From NCBI GenBank assembly GCA_030533445.1, contig CM060072.1, forward strand, positions 13,545,875-13,609,874: DNA of 64,000 nucleotides, written 5' to 3'. The position numbers and the translations under genes are program-made. The notes beneath the pieces were generated by a model. That model had not been told where the DNA came from. It did not search any database and worked only from the letters and a program-made list of their open reading frames with translations. Position 1 is the stretch's first letter. Every line of letters begins with the position of its first letter. This document shows positions 1 through 13,004 of the stretch, piece after piece. The DNA comes from Cyprinodon diabolis (Eukaryota > Chordata > Actinopteri > Cyprinodontiformes > Cyprinodontidae).

Positions 1-199
1 CTGAAAATTAGGGTGCTGTCATGGAGCCCTTCTAACCTCAACAGTCCAATAGTTCTTTAGGAGCGCCTCCTCTTCTCAAAGAGACCGGTTTCCTCAGCAT
101 AGTCTGCTTTTGAATAAGAGTTATGCTAATAATCTTATTTATTCAGTTACTTGATTGACCTGTTTTCTGTCGGCACACAAAACAATTAATAAAAAACTT

Positions 200-840
200 T
201 TTCTTTCAACTACGTAACATCGCAAAACTCAGAAATTTAGTTTCTGAAAATGACCTTGAGATGCTCATCCATGCATTTGTGTCGTCAGGTTTTAACCACT
301 GCAATAGCCTGTTTACCTGTCTGCACAAAAAAGGCCTAACTCGATTGCAGCTAGTGCAAAATTCTGCAGCAAGGATCTTGACACGTACAACCGGAAGAGC
401 CCACATAATCCTGTCCTCAAAGCCCTACACTGGCTTCCCATGGAATACCGCATAGAAATGTTGGTCCTGACCTTTAGAGCCCTGCATTGACAGGCTCCCT
501 CTTACATTTACGACTTGACTCAGCCTCACTTTTCTGCTCGCAATATAAGATCTGCTGAAAAGAACTTGTTAATGGTCCCTCAAACCCGTTTTAGGACAAG
601 ACGTGATTAGTCCCTCCAAGCTCATTTTATTAAGGGCCGCTATGATTGTATTTATATTGTCTACTTGTATTTTATATGGTGCTGTATTGTATTTTATACA
701 TCATTCTATGATTGTATTTATTTTGCCTGTACGTATTTTATATGGTGCTGCTTTGTATTATATTCCTAATATTGTACAGCACTTTGTGACGCTTGTCTGA
801 AAAAGGTGCTATATAAATAAACCTTACTTAGTTACTTACT
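200..840 (+). mobile_element. L2/CR1-like LINE, 3'-terminal fragment
   Basis: The + strand from about 206 translates into the C-terminal part of a fish L2/CR1-type reverse transcriptase: LIHAFVSSGFNHCNSLFT followed by RLQLVQNSAARILTRT are the hallmark blocks. The frame then breaks; the expected HWLPV-type block is seen only as damaged sequence near 430-450. The copy ends in a typical LINE tail, GTGCTATATAAATAAA near 808, followed by an imperfect ACTT-type simple repeat. The fragment is 5'-truncated, as usual for target-primed insertion. It is dead and lies in the sense direction within the jade2 intron. Confidence 0.8.
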
Positions 841-2078
841 GTTGGGACTTCAGTCCAGCTTAATGTTAAGGTGAACACATAGTCTTTGAAGTGTGCATTA
901 TCTCAACATCAGTCCACTGGATGTTCACCATTGTCAGTTTGGTGGCTCCATGCCTGGGGAAGTCCATTTTTCTTTTTTTCTAATTTTAACATGAGATTGC
1001 TCTGGTGGAACTCTACATGCACTCTGTACTCCTAGTTAAACTTGTCGAGATGAGGCCTATAATGGCAGTTATCCAAGTTAATGTAAGAACGAAATTTGAT
1101 GTTTCTTAGTGATGTAAACCAACAACTTTAAGTGCTCAGTTTGGTATAAATAGAAACGTTTTGGGGCAGAATTTCCATCCCTAGGAAAGCTTCTTTATTG
1201 ACCAAATTCTCATTACTGCTCTATACAGTGAGTGGCGTAGCTGGGCAAAACCCTGTAATCCTTTCTTTATTTTGTATTCATCACTCTGTATATCTGTTTT
1301 CAATGTCAGAATAGTCAAGTAAAAAAATTTAAAATATTGGAACTCCTGCTGAAATAGCTGAACCTGAATCAACACCAACATAAACCTCCAATATGACTTT
1401 AGCAGATCTAGAACAGCTTCAGTAGCTTCAGTAAATAAGCTGTTGATTTGCTCATTGGAAAACATGTTGCTGGAGTGTTTGAAGACATAAAAGTCTTAGA
1501 GATCCATTTTTAGCCTTCCTCACACTTAGAAATAAAACATAGCATCTCTCCTGTAGCCACGTACTTGCATTTCTTCTTAATGCTTTAATAATTAACTTTT
1601 ATCATACATTTACCCATCCTCACCCAAACATCAATGCAAAACTCCAGTTTCAATCTCTAGCAAACTGTGAGTGTTTATTCACATGTTCTTTACTAAATAA
1701 CCCAAGCTCTCCATATTAGTTATGGGTTGATATTTGGCCGATTGAAGATTAATAATTCAGATCTTTAGCTGCCTACTTCCTAACCGTGATGTCTGCGTGT
1801 TTCAGGGTGAGTGAGCAGTCGATGATGCTCGTTAGTAAGTAGTGCAGGTTTTTAATCAATGTGCTGGAAGCTCAGAGGGTCAAATCAATATGCAGCTTAG
1901 CTGGAAGTTCGATGGAAGAGCAGAGAAAGTCTTCTTTTTTTCTGTCTTCCATTTCAAATATTCTTTACTTTTTGTACTTTTATTTAAAGCATACAATATT
2001 GAATCTAATCTGCTTAACAGATGGTTTGTGCATTCGAAAGGCATGGATGATTGACATAAGTACAAATGGGATGTTTTA

Positions 2079-2215
2079 GGAATGGATGGATGGACTGATG
2101 GTGAATTATCAGCAAAAATGAATGGATGGAAAGATGAAGGTGGAGTGGATCAATGATGGATGGATGTATGAATCAGTAAATTAATATATAGGCGGTCGGA
2201 TGGATAATAATAAAT
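2079..2215. repeat. Decayed TGGA/ATGG microsatellite
   Basis: ATGGATGG units are interrupted by many substitutions (GGATGGATGGACTGATGG, then GATGGATGGATGTATG), indicating an old ATGG array. Much longer and purer arrays of the same motif occur at 20313 and 32519. Confidence 0.6.
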
Positions 2216-5200
2216 CATGGACCAATTAATGGATAAATTGACGAGTCAACCAATAGATTGATGCTAGATTGATACATGGATTCATAGTAACAAATATATA
2301 ACGAAAATAAAATTGGACATACAGTTATTCAGTCTGTATTTCCTTGACAATACTTGTCCAGACCAATCATATGCTTAAATATTATTATTTTAAACACTGG
2401 AATTGAACGATTATGTAATGTTTTTTACTGCACCACTACATGGGTAATTTTTTGTAATTAACCTTTGCCTCAGTTTATCTCTTCAATCGCATTTTTTTCA
2501 TCATTTTTGAAGATCCAGTCGTCTCAAATCAAACTTGAATACAACCTTTATTATTAAACATTTGCTTCATGCGTGGTGCTGGTATGACTAGCCTGGTACT
2601 GTATGTTTATTATAGCATTGGCTGCATCCGATCTGGTTAGAAACTGAACTCCATTAAAATAAACTTCCTTTCCTGTTCCTCCCTTAATCTCCTGTCTTGT
2701 AATCTCTTCTTTTCAGTCCCCGCCCGGGTCACATTTTCAATGCGAGGTAGTTGTTTTTGAAAATGGTGCACACACTGTGTCCTAATCAAAGCCAGGCTCT
2801 GCACATTGTGTCCCAGTTGGGGAGCTATTTTTATCTGCAGTTCTCTTTCACTGGGATGGAATGGGTCAGATAGGCTAGACTGACACATCCATCAAGACCA
2901 GCAGATAAACACCTTTGCTGTTTAAGTAAACAATAAACCCATGAAGCTAATCAGATCTCTTTTTTTAGCAATGCAAACTCATACAGGCATTTCATTTCCA
3001 CATTCTTATCATCAGCTCTGTGAACAGAAGCACAGGGACTCATGTTAAAGTATGCACCTGCATTTGGTCATAGGGGTTATTTTTAATAAATACAATATTT
3101 GGATGTTCTTATCTATATTTCTCTGCTTTTTATCCCTCAGAGATATAATGCTTTTCCCTTTTCTCATGTTTAAAAACACATTTTCCTGTTTCCCTTAGCA
3201 ACACTCCCCTTTTCAGCCTCACTCTCCTTATGCTGAAAAACAAAATGTGGTTACAGACACATAATCACTGCTTCGCCAGAGTGAGAGAAATCTGCTTGGC
3301 TCAAATCCAGTTTCTAGCTTGTTAGTTTGACTCTTAAGTATTCTGGCTTGGACCCAATTAATTTGTCTCTTTCCCTCATTCTCTGTACAGTTACTGGCAC
3401 AGAGCTGCAAGCCCAAAGCTTGGCACCTTCCTTCAAATCATGACCAAGTTTTTTTATTATTACAAACAAAAACCTGGTTGATAAATGACTTTTCAAACAC
3501 ACTGTGTCTATAGGAACTTTTTAGGCATTTTATATAATAAAGATTGTAAATGAGAACTTTAGACTGCTCTAAACCTATAGAATGACTAAAGACAATCCCT
3601 TAAAGTGGTAGCTATATGTTTCTAAGGAAAGAAGAATAAAGTTAAAAATTGGCCAACAATTTGCTTTTAGGCAAAATTTGTTTTCAAGCAAAATGAGAGA
3701 GACAAAGTAGAAATGTTTTGTTTATTCACAGTGGTACACCCCCTGTTTATTTTGCAGCTTATTGTAATGCAAATAATTGGATCATGATAAATTGCTTTGA
3801 AAATGTGTTGTATAATGTGCCATAGAGGATATCTTATTTAGGTCAACAGAAAACACCAGTATGGTGGGAAGAAAACAAATAAAATGGTGTGGTTTGTTGG
3901 AGCAGAAGTTTCCCAGCAGCTGAAGAAGCTCGTCAGGATTGAGCTGCTCTGGATATATCCTGGACACAGTGCAGGTGTTAGCAGACAAAATGCCTGTGAC
4001 AAAAATATTAAGGCCTTACAGTGTCTCCCAGCTCTTACAGAACTTGAGAGCTCTATCTATAAAGACAACTTTAACCAAGGTGCACACAGGAGCATTATCA
4101 CAGATCCTTCTTTCCAGCTACTGTTAGGGTATCATTTTTACCTCTCTCTGCAATCTCAACACAAGCTTACAGCCATGCATTTAGTTTAACAGTTTCTATT
4201 TGATCTTTAAGTGATTTTGTGCATCATTGTTTTTATTTGCACCTCTTTACCTGCTCTACACCCACCCTTTTATTCACAGTTCAGTGTCCTGTCTTGGCAA
4301 TGTGGCAATAAGAATAATTGTCTTGATGACAATAAGAGCCCAACAGATTTTACTTTCACAAATGGAGCAGTAGGGCTATTGCCATAGTGTTCTGCTTGTT
4401 TCATGCATATAAATTGCTTTATTAATTGTTGATGAAAGAAAGAGGAGAAAAAAGGGACATAATGATAAAACATTTTCAGTCTGCTTCATCACCTGCACCA
4501 GATGTAAAAAGGACAGCACAACCAACAGACATGGTACAAGACATACAATAAAGTAATATACTGTCGCTGAAGTAGTATTATTTAATCTGACATGTACTCT
4601 ATGTTACCTAAAGATAAGAATATGGGCTTTCTGTCTGAAAGTGCATCTCTGAGTACCTGGAACCAGGTAGTCTGTTTTAACTTTGAGGGGTTTTTTTTTA
4701 TCATGTCTGCTTTTACTGCCTATTTACTTTGCCACTAAACATCTAAACAGCTAAACATCCCCACTGTGGGACAGTAAAGAGTCTATTCTGGTCAAACCCA
4801 TGTGCATAGGTGTGTACACTTTGCTATGCCAAATTGTTTGATGTCAGATGTTAACTCGCTGATTGTACCTGAATAGCACATCCTAATTGAACATTTGCCA
4901 CCTCGTTCTTTCAAAAGTTCTCCAAATCTAATCAATTTTAAGGACATTTCATCCCACACTCCTCTTCAGATGAGTACAAAGATTAGGTCAAATTAAGACC
5001 TTGTTAACATCATGTTCTTTTGAGACCACTGAAAGGATTCAGCTGTATTTCTGCAGCCTGTACTCTCTACTCTCTCTTTCCACTCAAAATGTCCTGAAAA
5101 TAGCACAATTTGAAGTAAGAGTTTTATAGTGGAGGGTTTTGAAAACATCATGTTGTGCTGTACACAGGAAAAACAGAATCCCCTTGGATGAGGAATCCCT

Positions 5201-7334
5201 GGTTCATGTGCTGTATCACTTGGTGTTGGTGGCTTTTCAAGCATGTACAAATGTGCATGTTGTAGAGTTTTTAAAAGTGTTTCTCCTACTACTGGAATGG
5301 CAGGGAACATTTGCAACGTTTTGATGTGAGTTGTAGATTCTTCTACATCATTTTTCTCTCATGGAGTTATCCTTTGTTGATATGGATGTTTTAAATCATT
5401 ATGATTCTGAAAGTTAAGATTAAGACCTCACTTTCTCCTGTAATTATTAACATAGAACTGAAAATATTACATCCAAATTAACTGGTGTTTTTTTAACTAT
5501 TCATAATTTCCTCCACAATAACAAGAGCCTCAGTTTGATCTTCAGAGCATACTGCCACACATACCTTTTAACCTGGGGATGGTGTTCTCTAGGTTATCTA
5601 CAGTGTTCTTGTTTTTTTTCAAGCATAGCTAATAACTATTGTAACTGTTCCCAGGCATTTAAGCACCAAAGAGTCAAATGCAGGAGAGCTTATCATCCAG
5701 TAGATCTGTAGTTTTCAAGATTGGAATTTAGACCCTGCTGAGGGTTACAGATATACAATTATTAATTAACCACTGCCATAGATGATAAAACGAAGGAGCA
5801 CATGCTATCTGAACAGCTTGTTTAAATATTTCTCAGGTCCCTTTTGTCTTTTACATCTCCACTCTTTGAGTTTGTTTAAGCACATGCACAACGCAGTAGG
5901 CTGTTAAGACAACTTACAAAGACTGGGTAGAACATGACTGAAGGGGCAGGTTAACATTTGAAAGGTATTTGTATTACCTGGAGAGCAGCGACTGATCAGG
6001 AAAAATTAAAAAGATGAAAAGGAAGTCTGTCGCCTCTTGGAAAGAAAGATGGCTAAACAAATGGAAACATTTTCAAACTTTTGCACAGGGCTCTTGTATA
6101 ACATTTAAAACAGAAGAGGCATATTGGTTGTGCAAATAATTTAAAATGTACCATTTTAATCAAGTTGTCTAGTCTTAATCTCCTCTATATGAACACATCT
6201 TTGCCCTCATCATTCAATCATTAGTAAACTACTTAGAGTATGTTTAGCAGTAAGAGCTGCAAACCAACCTTGCAAAAGATCAAAAAGTTATTTTCTAATC
6301 TTGCAATTAAATTAAATCTCTTTTTTTTTGTATTTATATTTGGCACTGTTTCTAACTGTCCCTCTGAAGTTTTCCATTTCTGACAGCTCGTTAGACTAAT
6401 TTTCTGCCATTTCACATTCTGTCTGCCTTGTCCCTGCCAATACAAAACAGTAACACATGGATTTACAACCACAGATCTTCTTTGAACATCCATATGTGCT
6501 TAACATAAACATGCAGGCTCAATTATTCCGATTTACAGTCCTGATCTCCTTCCAGATACATATGCAGTCATATAGCCTTCAAAGGCTCAAGTGACAGGAG
6601 TTTGGCTGGAGCTTGTGTTGAGTTGGAAGACGAGTCAGATGTCTAATTTACTGGCAAAAAACCCAAAGATCCCTCACATTAAGATTACACTTTGCAAGCA
6701 GACTAACAGGATGATAACTGGGCTAACCTAACATTTCTAACCAAAGTGTTCTTGTAAAGCAGATTTGATTAAGTAGGTTGAGGAAGATCTAAGAAAGTCT
6801 TCATACTGGAATATTTTTTCTTAGCTGTTATGCAGTTCATTATGACACAAGCTCATTTATGTAACAAATTTCTGATGGACGCTCACTTAGAAGTAAATGT
6901 TCTATACGCAAACTTTAGGAAGATTGTCTCTGGAATTGTGGCGATGTGAGTGAAAACTGTGCAGTTTAAACTTTTATCTTTTTAAAATCTTACTGTAAGT
7001 TTTTTTTCACCTCTTAACAATAAATAAATACAATATGTTAAAGAAAAAGTGAACTAAACTGATTTTTTGTTTCTGTTTAAAGAGAGAAACTGCAACATTC
7101 TTTGGGGCCATTGTTTTTCTTTTTTTATTTTCTTGGCATAGAAGCAGCATTTACTCTCTTCTCAGCAACAAGAGCTGCTTTCCATTTCAATAAAAACTAT
7201 TTTTCATGTTAAGATTTTTCTTTACATGCATAATTTTTCTATTGCCAAATCTGAGGGTTTGGTCCAACAATATTGAAACAGTGTCTCTTAGTTTTTAATT
7301 ATTTCTCTTATTTTTTTATTTTATATACTCTAAT

Positions 7335-7435
7335 AATCCCAGAGGGAAATTACTTCTCTGCATTTAACCCATCCCCTTGGGGAACCGCGTGTGAGGCGAA
7401 TGTGATAACCACTACACTACGGAAACCTATATGCT
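7335..7435 (-). mobile_element. tRNA-derived SINE-like fragment
   Basis: The run from AATCCCAGAGGGAAATTACTT through CATTTAACCCATCCCCTTGGGG to AACCACTACACTACGG matches the fish repeat that recurs, in longer form, at 16885-17083. The motif CTAACCACTA-type end is the complement of a tRNA-like A box. The middle is deleted, leaving about 100 bp. Confidence 0.55.
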
Positions 7436-8999
7436 AAGCTAGTTTGCCAAATGTTGTGCTATTTTGCAGATTAGATTAAGGATATAAACTGGTGATTGCT
7501 CGTATTTGACAGTTATTCAGGATATTTTCCTTATTTGAAAGTCCCCCAACATTAGACATGTGAGAATCAAAATTAGCTTAAATTAATGAACTATAGAAAA
7601 TGGAAAACGTAAATATTTTTGTAAATATGCACATAGTATACAGTGTTTTTACAAGATATGAATAATAGTTGGGTTTATGCAAATAAGCATGGTATCGATG
7701 TGCTACTGTATGGGTCTGAGCTTCAAAAATTCAAAATAAAAAGTACTATCTTCAAGTGTCATCTTTGTTTTTTTAATAGAAATTGCTTCAAAACTGTTAA
7801 GATGTGAAAACTTGTTTGGTTGTGCCCTGGATGACAGTGGCATCAGATGGAGCAACTAGAAAGCTACCATAAGGTCTTTATGGTTCAGACTCTGGTTCTG
7901 GTTTTTGATGGGGGTATGTTCATTATAGCTGTGGCTACATTGCTTCATTAAAATGAGCAGGTTGCATTTGACTCTGGCAGTTTGAGAGCAGCTGTAAAAG
8001 AAAGACGAGGTTCGAAGCCATGTAGCTGGAGTTAATAACGATGATTAATATAATAATAATAATAATAGTACATGATAAAGTTTACCTTGGAACCCTATTG
8101 CAGGGTGCTACAAACAAAAATAAAAAAAGATAATAAAATCATGAAAATAAGTAAAATAAACTGAACGTGGAATAAAACAGGAGAAAGTTGTCTTTACCTG
8201 CTTCTGATTGATTTTAATAATTCAAGGGAGAAAAGGTGACTTTAGCTATAGAGTCAGTGCTGATGAAGCTATTAAGTAGGGATAAAAATCGCCATATGAT
8301 AAAATTTAATTAACAAGTCTGTGTGTTAGCTTGACATTGCATCATATTGATCAATCATCAAGATCTTAATTTAAAACAGCTTTCTAATTAACTGTGTTTA
8401 TCTGTTAACATTTTGACGCTGTATGACTTGAGTCTAAACTTAAGATGACTCTGTATTGAGATTTACATTTTTTTTTAATCAAGCTCTGGAACTGTTGTGG
8501 CTAAAGGTCGGAAATTTCTATATCTGTAGTTGACATGTTGTAGAACAAATGTAATACAATGAGACATGCCTATTCTCAAGCATGTCTTTATTACTGCTGT
8601 CCAAAAAATACTTATTATTTTCGAGAAGAAACAAAAAAAATTTGAGTCATGTTTTAACCGATTCAATTTAGGCTGCGTCTTAGTCACACTATTTTCATTT
8701 ATATTTTTTAGAAACTAGAAGGTGTTAGCTTTCAAATGATGTATTACACATAATTTGGGCTTATAGTTCCTCAGTTATTTGCTTTTCCATTTGGGTATGC
8801 AAAATAAGCAGGTATTACTTAAAATTAGATGGGTTTTAAGAGGTTAATCCGTTAATCAATACATCACTACATTTGCATAACTTTACAACCCAAGGTGTTA
8901 ATATCTTATAAATATAGGCTTAAATCTGAGTCAAGTTTGCGATTGTTATATTACGATTGTTAGAACCTTACTCTTACAACTGTACTTTTTCTCCTTTAG

Positions 9000-9117
9000 G
9001 TGCGTAACTTGTGCTACATGGTGACACGGAGGGAAAAAATGAAGCACACCCTCAGCGACCTCCAGGAGAAGATCTTCCAACTGCAGATCCAGCTGCTAGA
9101 AGAAGAAACGGCAGGAG
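9000..9117 (+). CDS. jade2: JADE2-like protein, first exon in window (post-PHD block)
   Basis: This internal exon encodes 39 residues plus one base (phase 1 end). It begins VRNLCYMVTRREKMKH, the block that in JADE1/2/3 directly follows the extended PHD finger region, and continues as a short predicted coiled coil (LSDLQEKIFQLQIQLLEEE). The acceptor is TTTAG|GTG at 8998-9000 and the donor is G|GTAAGG at 9117-9118. Family knowledge: JADE proteins are scaffold subunits of the HBO1/KAT7 histone acetyltransferase complexes with ING4/5 and MEAF6 in the nucleus, and JADE2 has also been reported as an E3 ligase for LSD1. The PHD fingers needed for those roles are encoded upstream of the window. The family assignment is secure; the paralogue is judged mainly from the last two exons. 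Confidence 0.88.
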
Positions 9118-10873
9118 GTAAGGAATGAAATAATGCAGGCAGGTGTGTGTAGAGTGACTGATTGAGGCGCTAAAATGTCAAAACCCTCTCAGTAATAATG
9201 GTGCCAGAACCACCGACTCACACTTTAAACCTCCTCGAAACGGAGTGTCCAACTAATGCATGTAGGTGGACAGCTGCAAAGGGCTTTTTATCATGACTGC
9301 ACAGCAAGCTACTCTCGAAACCGGTACAGCATAGGTCATTGGAATAACAGTTTAGATGCATGTTGGCACAAACCGAGGCCACATTAAATGGAGCTGGATT
9401 TCCCTCTAATTTACACAGACTACTAAGCTAAATGTGTTCAGTGCAGTTAGGTTGTGGTAGAGAACAAAGTGGGTCAAAATGTGCTTGGAGAGTTGATGCT
9501 GCTTTGTGTGTCAGGTGTCTATTCAAAATTTATATTATGGTTTTATTAAGATACTCAGCTTAGATTATAAAAACATTTCACTATTTTATATGTTGCTTAG
9601 GTGTGTAGTAACAAAGCCTTTAATGTTAAAATCTTTTGAGGAATTAAATGGCCAGACTATAAAACAAAAAAGAAAAATGGTTCAACTGTTTTGTTAATAA
9701 GATTTCAGCCTACAGAGCAGCATTAGTTAGGAAGATGTGGATTAAGGTGAACATTAGGGGTTGGCTTCAAGCCTAATTTAAGAAACTGAAAAACAGTAAA
9801 GTTTCTGTTTTGAAGAAGATTTAAATATGTTTTTCCCACAAAAGATTTCTATCCGCCATTGTTTTTTTTGTTCTGTTTCAAGAAAAGGAAAACCAATATT
9901 TTATTGATTCCTAAACATTAGAAGCCGTCCGTGCAGCAGGCTGAAGATACAGTCTTGCTGACTATGAATTAAACCATCTTCATATTGTAGAGTTGAACAT
10001 ATGGAATACCAGAAAACTGTATGTACTTTGCCTGTTCGAAAATGTTTTGCTTTTTACTTTAGGTTCACAAAACTGTCATGCATTTAATACAATTGAACAT
10101 AAACCAGAAACTACTATTCAACCCACACCGTAAATAAAAACAAACCAGCTCTAATTCCTCAGCTGTTTGAAAAGTAAGGATTCTTGGAATTTTACAACCT
10201 TGAGTGGTCCAGACAGGTACCAAAAATAAATATACAGATTCCATCTTGATCAGCTTGAAAATTGTCAAGATTTGTACAATTTCAATAATGGAAAACTCAA
10301 TTCTAGTCTTCCGGGATTTTTTAATTTTTATGAAATAAATGAATATATTTTTTAGGTATGCGCTGTTATTATTTTTGGGCCTATTCTTTGAGCTGATATT
10401 ACTTTTCTCCCCCTGTTTACCTGATAAAAATGACACAATGATGGGAAAAGCTACGCAAGTCCCATTTAGGAATAAAATAAACGATTATCAACAAACTAAT
10501 CTTTATAAATGGATCTGAAATGTAGGTAAAACGTAGTGCATGCATTTCACGTCATCTAAAGGCATGGCTGCTGAATGCGCTTATGAGTCAACCAATGCCT
10601 ACACATTTCAGCCAGTACTGATTCGAGAAAACAACACTAATATTGTGAAAAAATATCGGCCAGCTGATGTAATTGGCCAGCTCATATCTAGAAACCAATG
10701 AAAGGGGACTTGCTATGCTTCTATGGCGTCAGGGTTCTGCCAAAAGACGCAATAAATACTCCTACAAGCAGCTTTACTTCACACAGATGCTCATAAACCA
10801 CTCCTCACGGGCATATTTGAGTTGTTAGGTATGCACATACAGTACCAGGGGGCCCAAATATATAACACACTTA

Positions 10874-12018
10874 GGGCCGGATTTATCAAGATCCAATTTT
10901 GCGTGCAGTAATTTGCGCTCGCAAACTGGAATTTTGCGCAAGGGGCTGAACCATGGTTTGCAGGTGATTTAACAAGAGTGATTGCGTAACTGATGGCAGG
11001 TGCAAAACTGGAGACGCCCTATTTAAATGATGGTTTTGCGCGTTTTGTGGTTTGCGGCAAAGTAGTTTGTAGTTTGTACAAACTAGTGCATTAAGAAATT
11101 TACATCTTACAGTGACCCCCAACACAATATATATATAAAGAAAAACTTTGGCAACCTTTATTCCCTAAGGTGGTGTGTGGCTGAATTTCTACTTCACTGC
11201 AGTAAAAAAAAAAAAAAAAAAACTGGTGTTTTGTATTGGCCTGTAGAAAAATGCACATACCAAATGGCTCACAAGAAGTGACTGTGGATGAGATTACTGC
11301 GCGTACGCATCCCCGCAGCATTGGCATGTTGCTCCACAGGCGCAGGGGGGAGGTCTGGTTTCTCCGTTAGGGCGTCAGGGCGACATGGCATTTAGAACGT
11401 CAGACAGCACTTCTGAAAAACTAGATTTGGAGATCCAATGTTGCAAGGAGTTTTGTGATATCTGGTATTGCGTGGGTCCTCCTTGTGGCTGGCTCCAAAT
11501 CCATTCGGAGTTCCTCCAACAGCTCCTAAATGTCAATGCTGGATTAACGAAATGTTTTGATGATCTTTTCCTCGTTCATTCCAAAAATATTCACACGGAG
11601 TGAAAAAACGCGTTCTCTGCGTCTCCTTGCTTCATTTCGATGTCTCCTTCTTGCGACAATAACCGCTGCCATGTGTGCGCAATTACGCATACAGACCATT
11701 TGCACCTTCTTTTGAAACGTGTTAAATATAGTCAGATACCGTTAGCAAAATTGCTTTCAGGTTTAATAAATCACTTTGCGAGTGCTAAATTAATATATTT
11801 ACATGTTCTCCTCCCACAAGACGCACTTTTGCGTGTAAACGCCCCATGTTGCATATTCATTGCAGAAAAAGTACTAAATGGATAAGAGGCGCTATTTAGC
11901 ACGTTTTAAAGACCAAATCCTTTAGCACGCTGTTGATAGATCAGTTTGTACATTTTTTAGCGTGCGCATTGAAATTGCTCACGTTTTTATACATGCAAAC
12001 CTTTAATAGATCCGGCCC
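10874..12018 (-). mobile_element. PIF/Harbinger DNA transposon, degenerate
   Basis: Terminal inverted repeats GGGCCGGATTTATCAAG (10874) and the complement of CTTTAATAGATCCGGCCC (ending 12018) are flanked by the 3-bp duplication TTA at 10871-10873 and 12019-12021, the target typical of PIF/Harbinger. The 1145-bp body is rich in TGCG-type words near both ends. On the minus strand it carries the N-terminal part of a HARBI1-like transposase (see 11400-11672). A poly-A/T run at 11204-11221 and an AT dinucleotide tract near 11127 are later changes. The remainder of the transposase is not visible, so the copy is non-autonomous. Confidence 0.85.
11400..11672 (-). pseudogene. HARBI1-like transposase N-terminus, broken
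   Basis: Reading the minus strand from the ATG at 11672 gives MAAVIVARRRHRNEARRRR, an arginine-rich start characteristic of Harbinger transposases, then NIFGMNEEKIIKTFR. An in-frame stop follows, then SSIDI, another stop, then ELLEELRMDLEPATRRTHAI and ITKLLATL, which is the usual helical region ahead of the DDE core. A third stop follows LQI. The DDE domain itself is absent. The reading is by eye from the family pattern. The two early stops show that this copy cannot make transposase. Confidence 0.75.
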
Positions 12019-12084
12019 TTAGTGATTGTTCTGTCTCTGCACGTATGTGGTTGGATTTCCATGCCCACGCAGCCTACCTCTTCC

Positions 12085-12215
12085 TCACATGTGGACCTGT
12101 TTCTGCTCATTCCTATTACATTTTCATACTTTGAAAGCATTACCCACCAGACAAAGCAACCTGCATTTGATTGGCTACTTTTCAGGAAAACCTGCATCTT
12201 GAATTGTGGCGCGTT
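12085..12215 (+). repeat. Left arm of a dispersed inverted repeat
   Basis: This stretch (TGTGGACCTGT, ACCCACCAGACAAAGCAAC, GATTGGCT, CCTGCATCTTGA) is matched in inverted orientation at 14040-14165. The similarity is imperfect but ordered over more than 100 bp. The family is not recognised. Confidence 0.6.
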
Positions 12216-12321
12216 GCCAAGGTAACGGGCATAAACTGTCTTAACATTTCCAGGTAATGTTCTAGCTAGCAGAAACTATTGGGCTATTTTACCGGAACTG
12301 TTTTTCAAGGTGTCCTATAAA

Positions 12322-12425
12322 CAGTGTTAGGTTAGTTACTGTTGAAAAGTAACTAATCATTTTTTTCTCCAAAAAAGTTAGTAACTCAGTTACTGCTCAG
12401 TGAAAGTAACTCATTATGAGCCACA
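12322..12425 (+). mobile_element. hAT element, left end only
   Basis: CAGTGTTAGGTTAGTTACT followed by repeated AGTAACT words resembles the termini of the complete hAT copy at 31795-33110 (whose right end reads, in complement, CAGTGTTGGGCACGTTACTT). No matching right end was found within the next 2 kb, so this is a truncated or overwritten copy. Confidence 0.6.
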
Positions 12426-12808
12426 GTAACAATGTTGGTATTTTTTATTATCTGAAGTGTCAAAGAAATTAAAAAAATATTCCTGCTATTGGATTTTAAG
12501 TACAACTAGAGAATCAATTATGCAATATAAGATATTTGTTATTATTTGATACATTAAATAATTAAAAGGTCAAGACATCTGAAAACATTAAAAACTAATC
12601 TACACTATTTTGGTGTGCATGGTTTCACAAGTGAGTTGCAATGGGATTATATAAATTTGATGATGCGTATTGCTTATAATAAAAGACAAAAAATAGATTT
12701 TTTTATTTTGTTTATAAAGAAATTTAACAGAAATAAAATTATTTAAAAAAAACCCTAGCAGGTCTGTAGGATCCCAGGATTTTGTGTTAACAAACATGAA
12801 TCATGCAA

Positions 12809-12943
12809 GCAGAGTAGTGGCCTAGTGGTCAGAGCATTGCACCTCTGAGTTCAAGTCCTACACACTCCCAGGAACTGCCACTCTGGGTTCCTGAGCAAGA
12901 CTCTTAACCCCAGACTGCTCCCACAAAGTTGGAAAAAAAAAAA
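12809..12943 (+). mobile_element. tRNA-derived SINE
   Basis: The copy begins with an A-box-like TGGCCTAGTGGTCAGAG and has a B-box-like GAGTTCAAGTCCTAC about 40 bases later, the two halves of an internal pol III promoter. It continues with TTCCTGAGCAAGACTCTTAACC and ends in an A-run near 12933. It is the opposite orientation of the repeat at 16885-17083. It is a SINE rather than a tRNA gene because no cloverleaf with acceptor stem can be formed. Confidence 0.7.
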
Positions 12944-13004
12944 TCCTTATAGCTCTGAGAAAGTAAAGAATGTGTGTTGATTACGATCAACAGCTGTCAG
13001 ACAG

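Larger units (their letters stand above)
1..8999 (+). other. Intron of jade2-like gene (5' part outside window)
   Basis: No exon of the JADE-type gene is recognisable before the acceptor at 8998-8999, so this stretch is read as a single upstream intron, AT-rich and without convincing coding frames. The acceptor is preceded by a pyrimidine tract (8981-8997). Recognisable content is an L2-like LINE tail at 200-840, a decayed TGGA tract near 2079-2215 and a SINE fragment near 7335-7435. Other open frames here are short and lack family signatures. Confidence 0.7.

Noticed and set aside
1181..1465. 94-codon minus-strand frame starting MFSNEQINSLFTEATEAV
   Set aside because: It looks protein-like, but no family block is recognised and no splice sites or repeat ends support it.
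12809..12943. Possible tRNA gene from A-box and B-box-like words
   Set aside because: No acceptor stem or cloverleaf; the same family recurs as a SINE with a non-tRNA tail.
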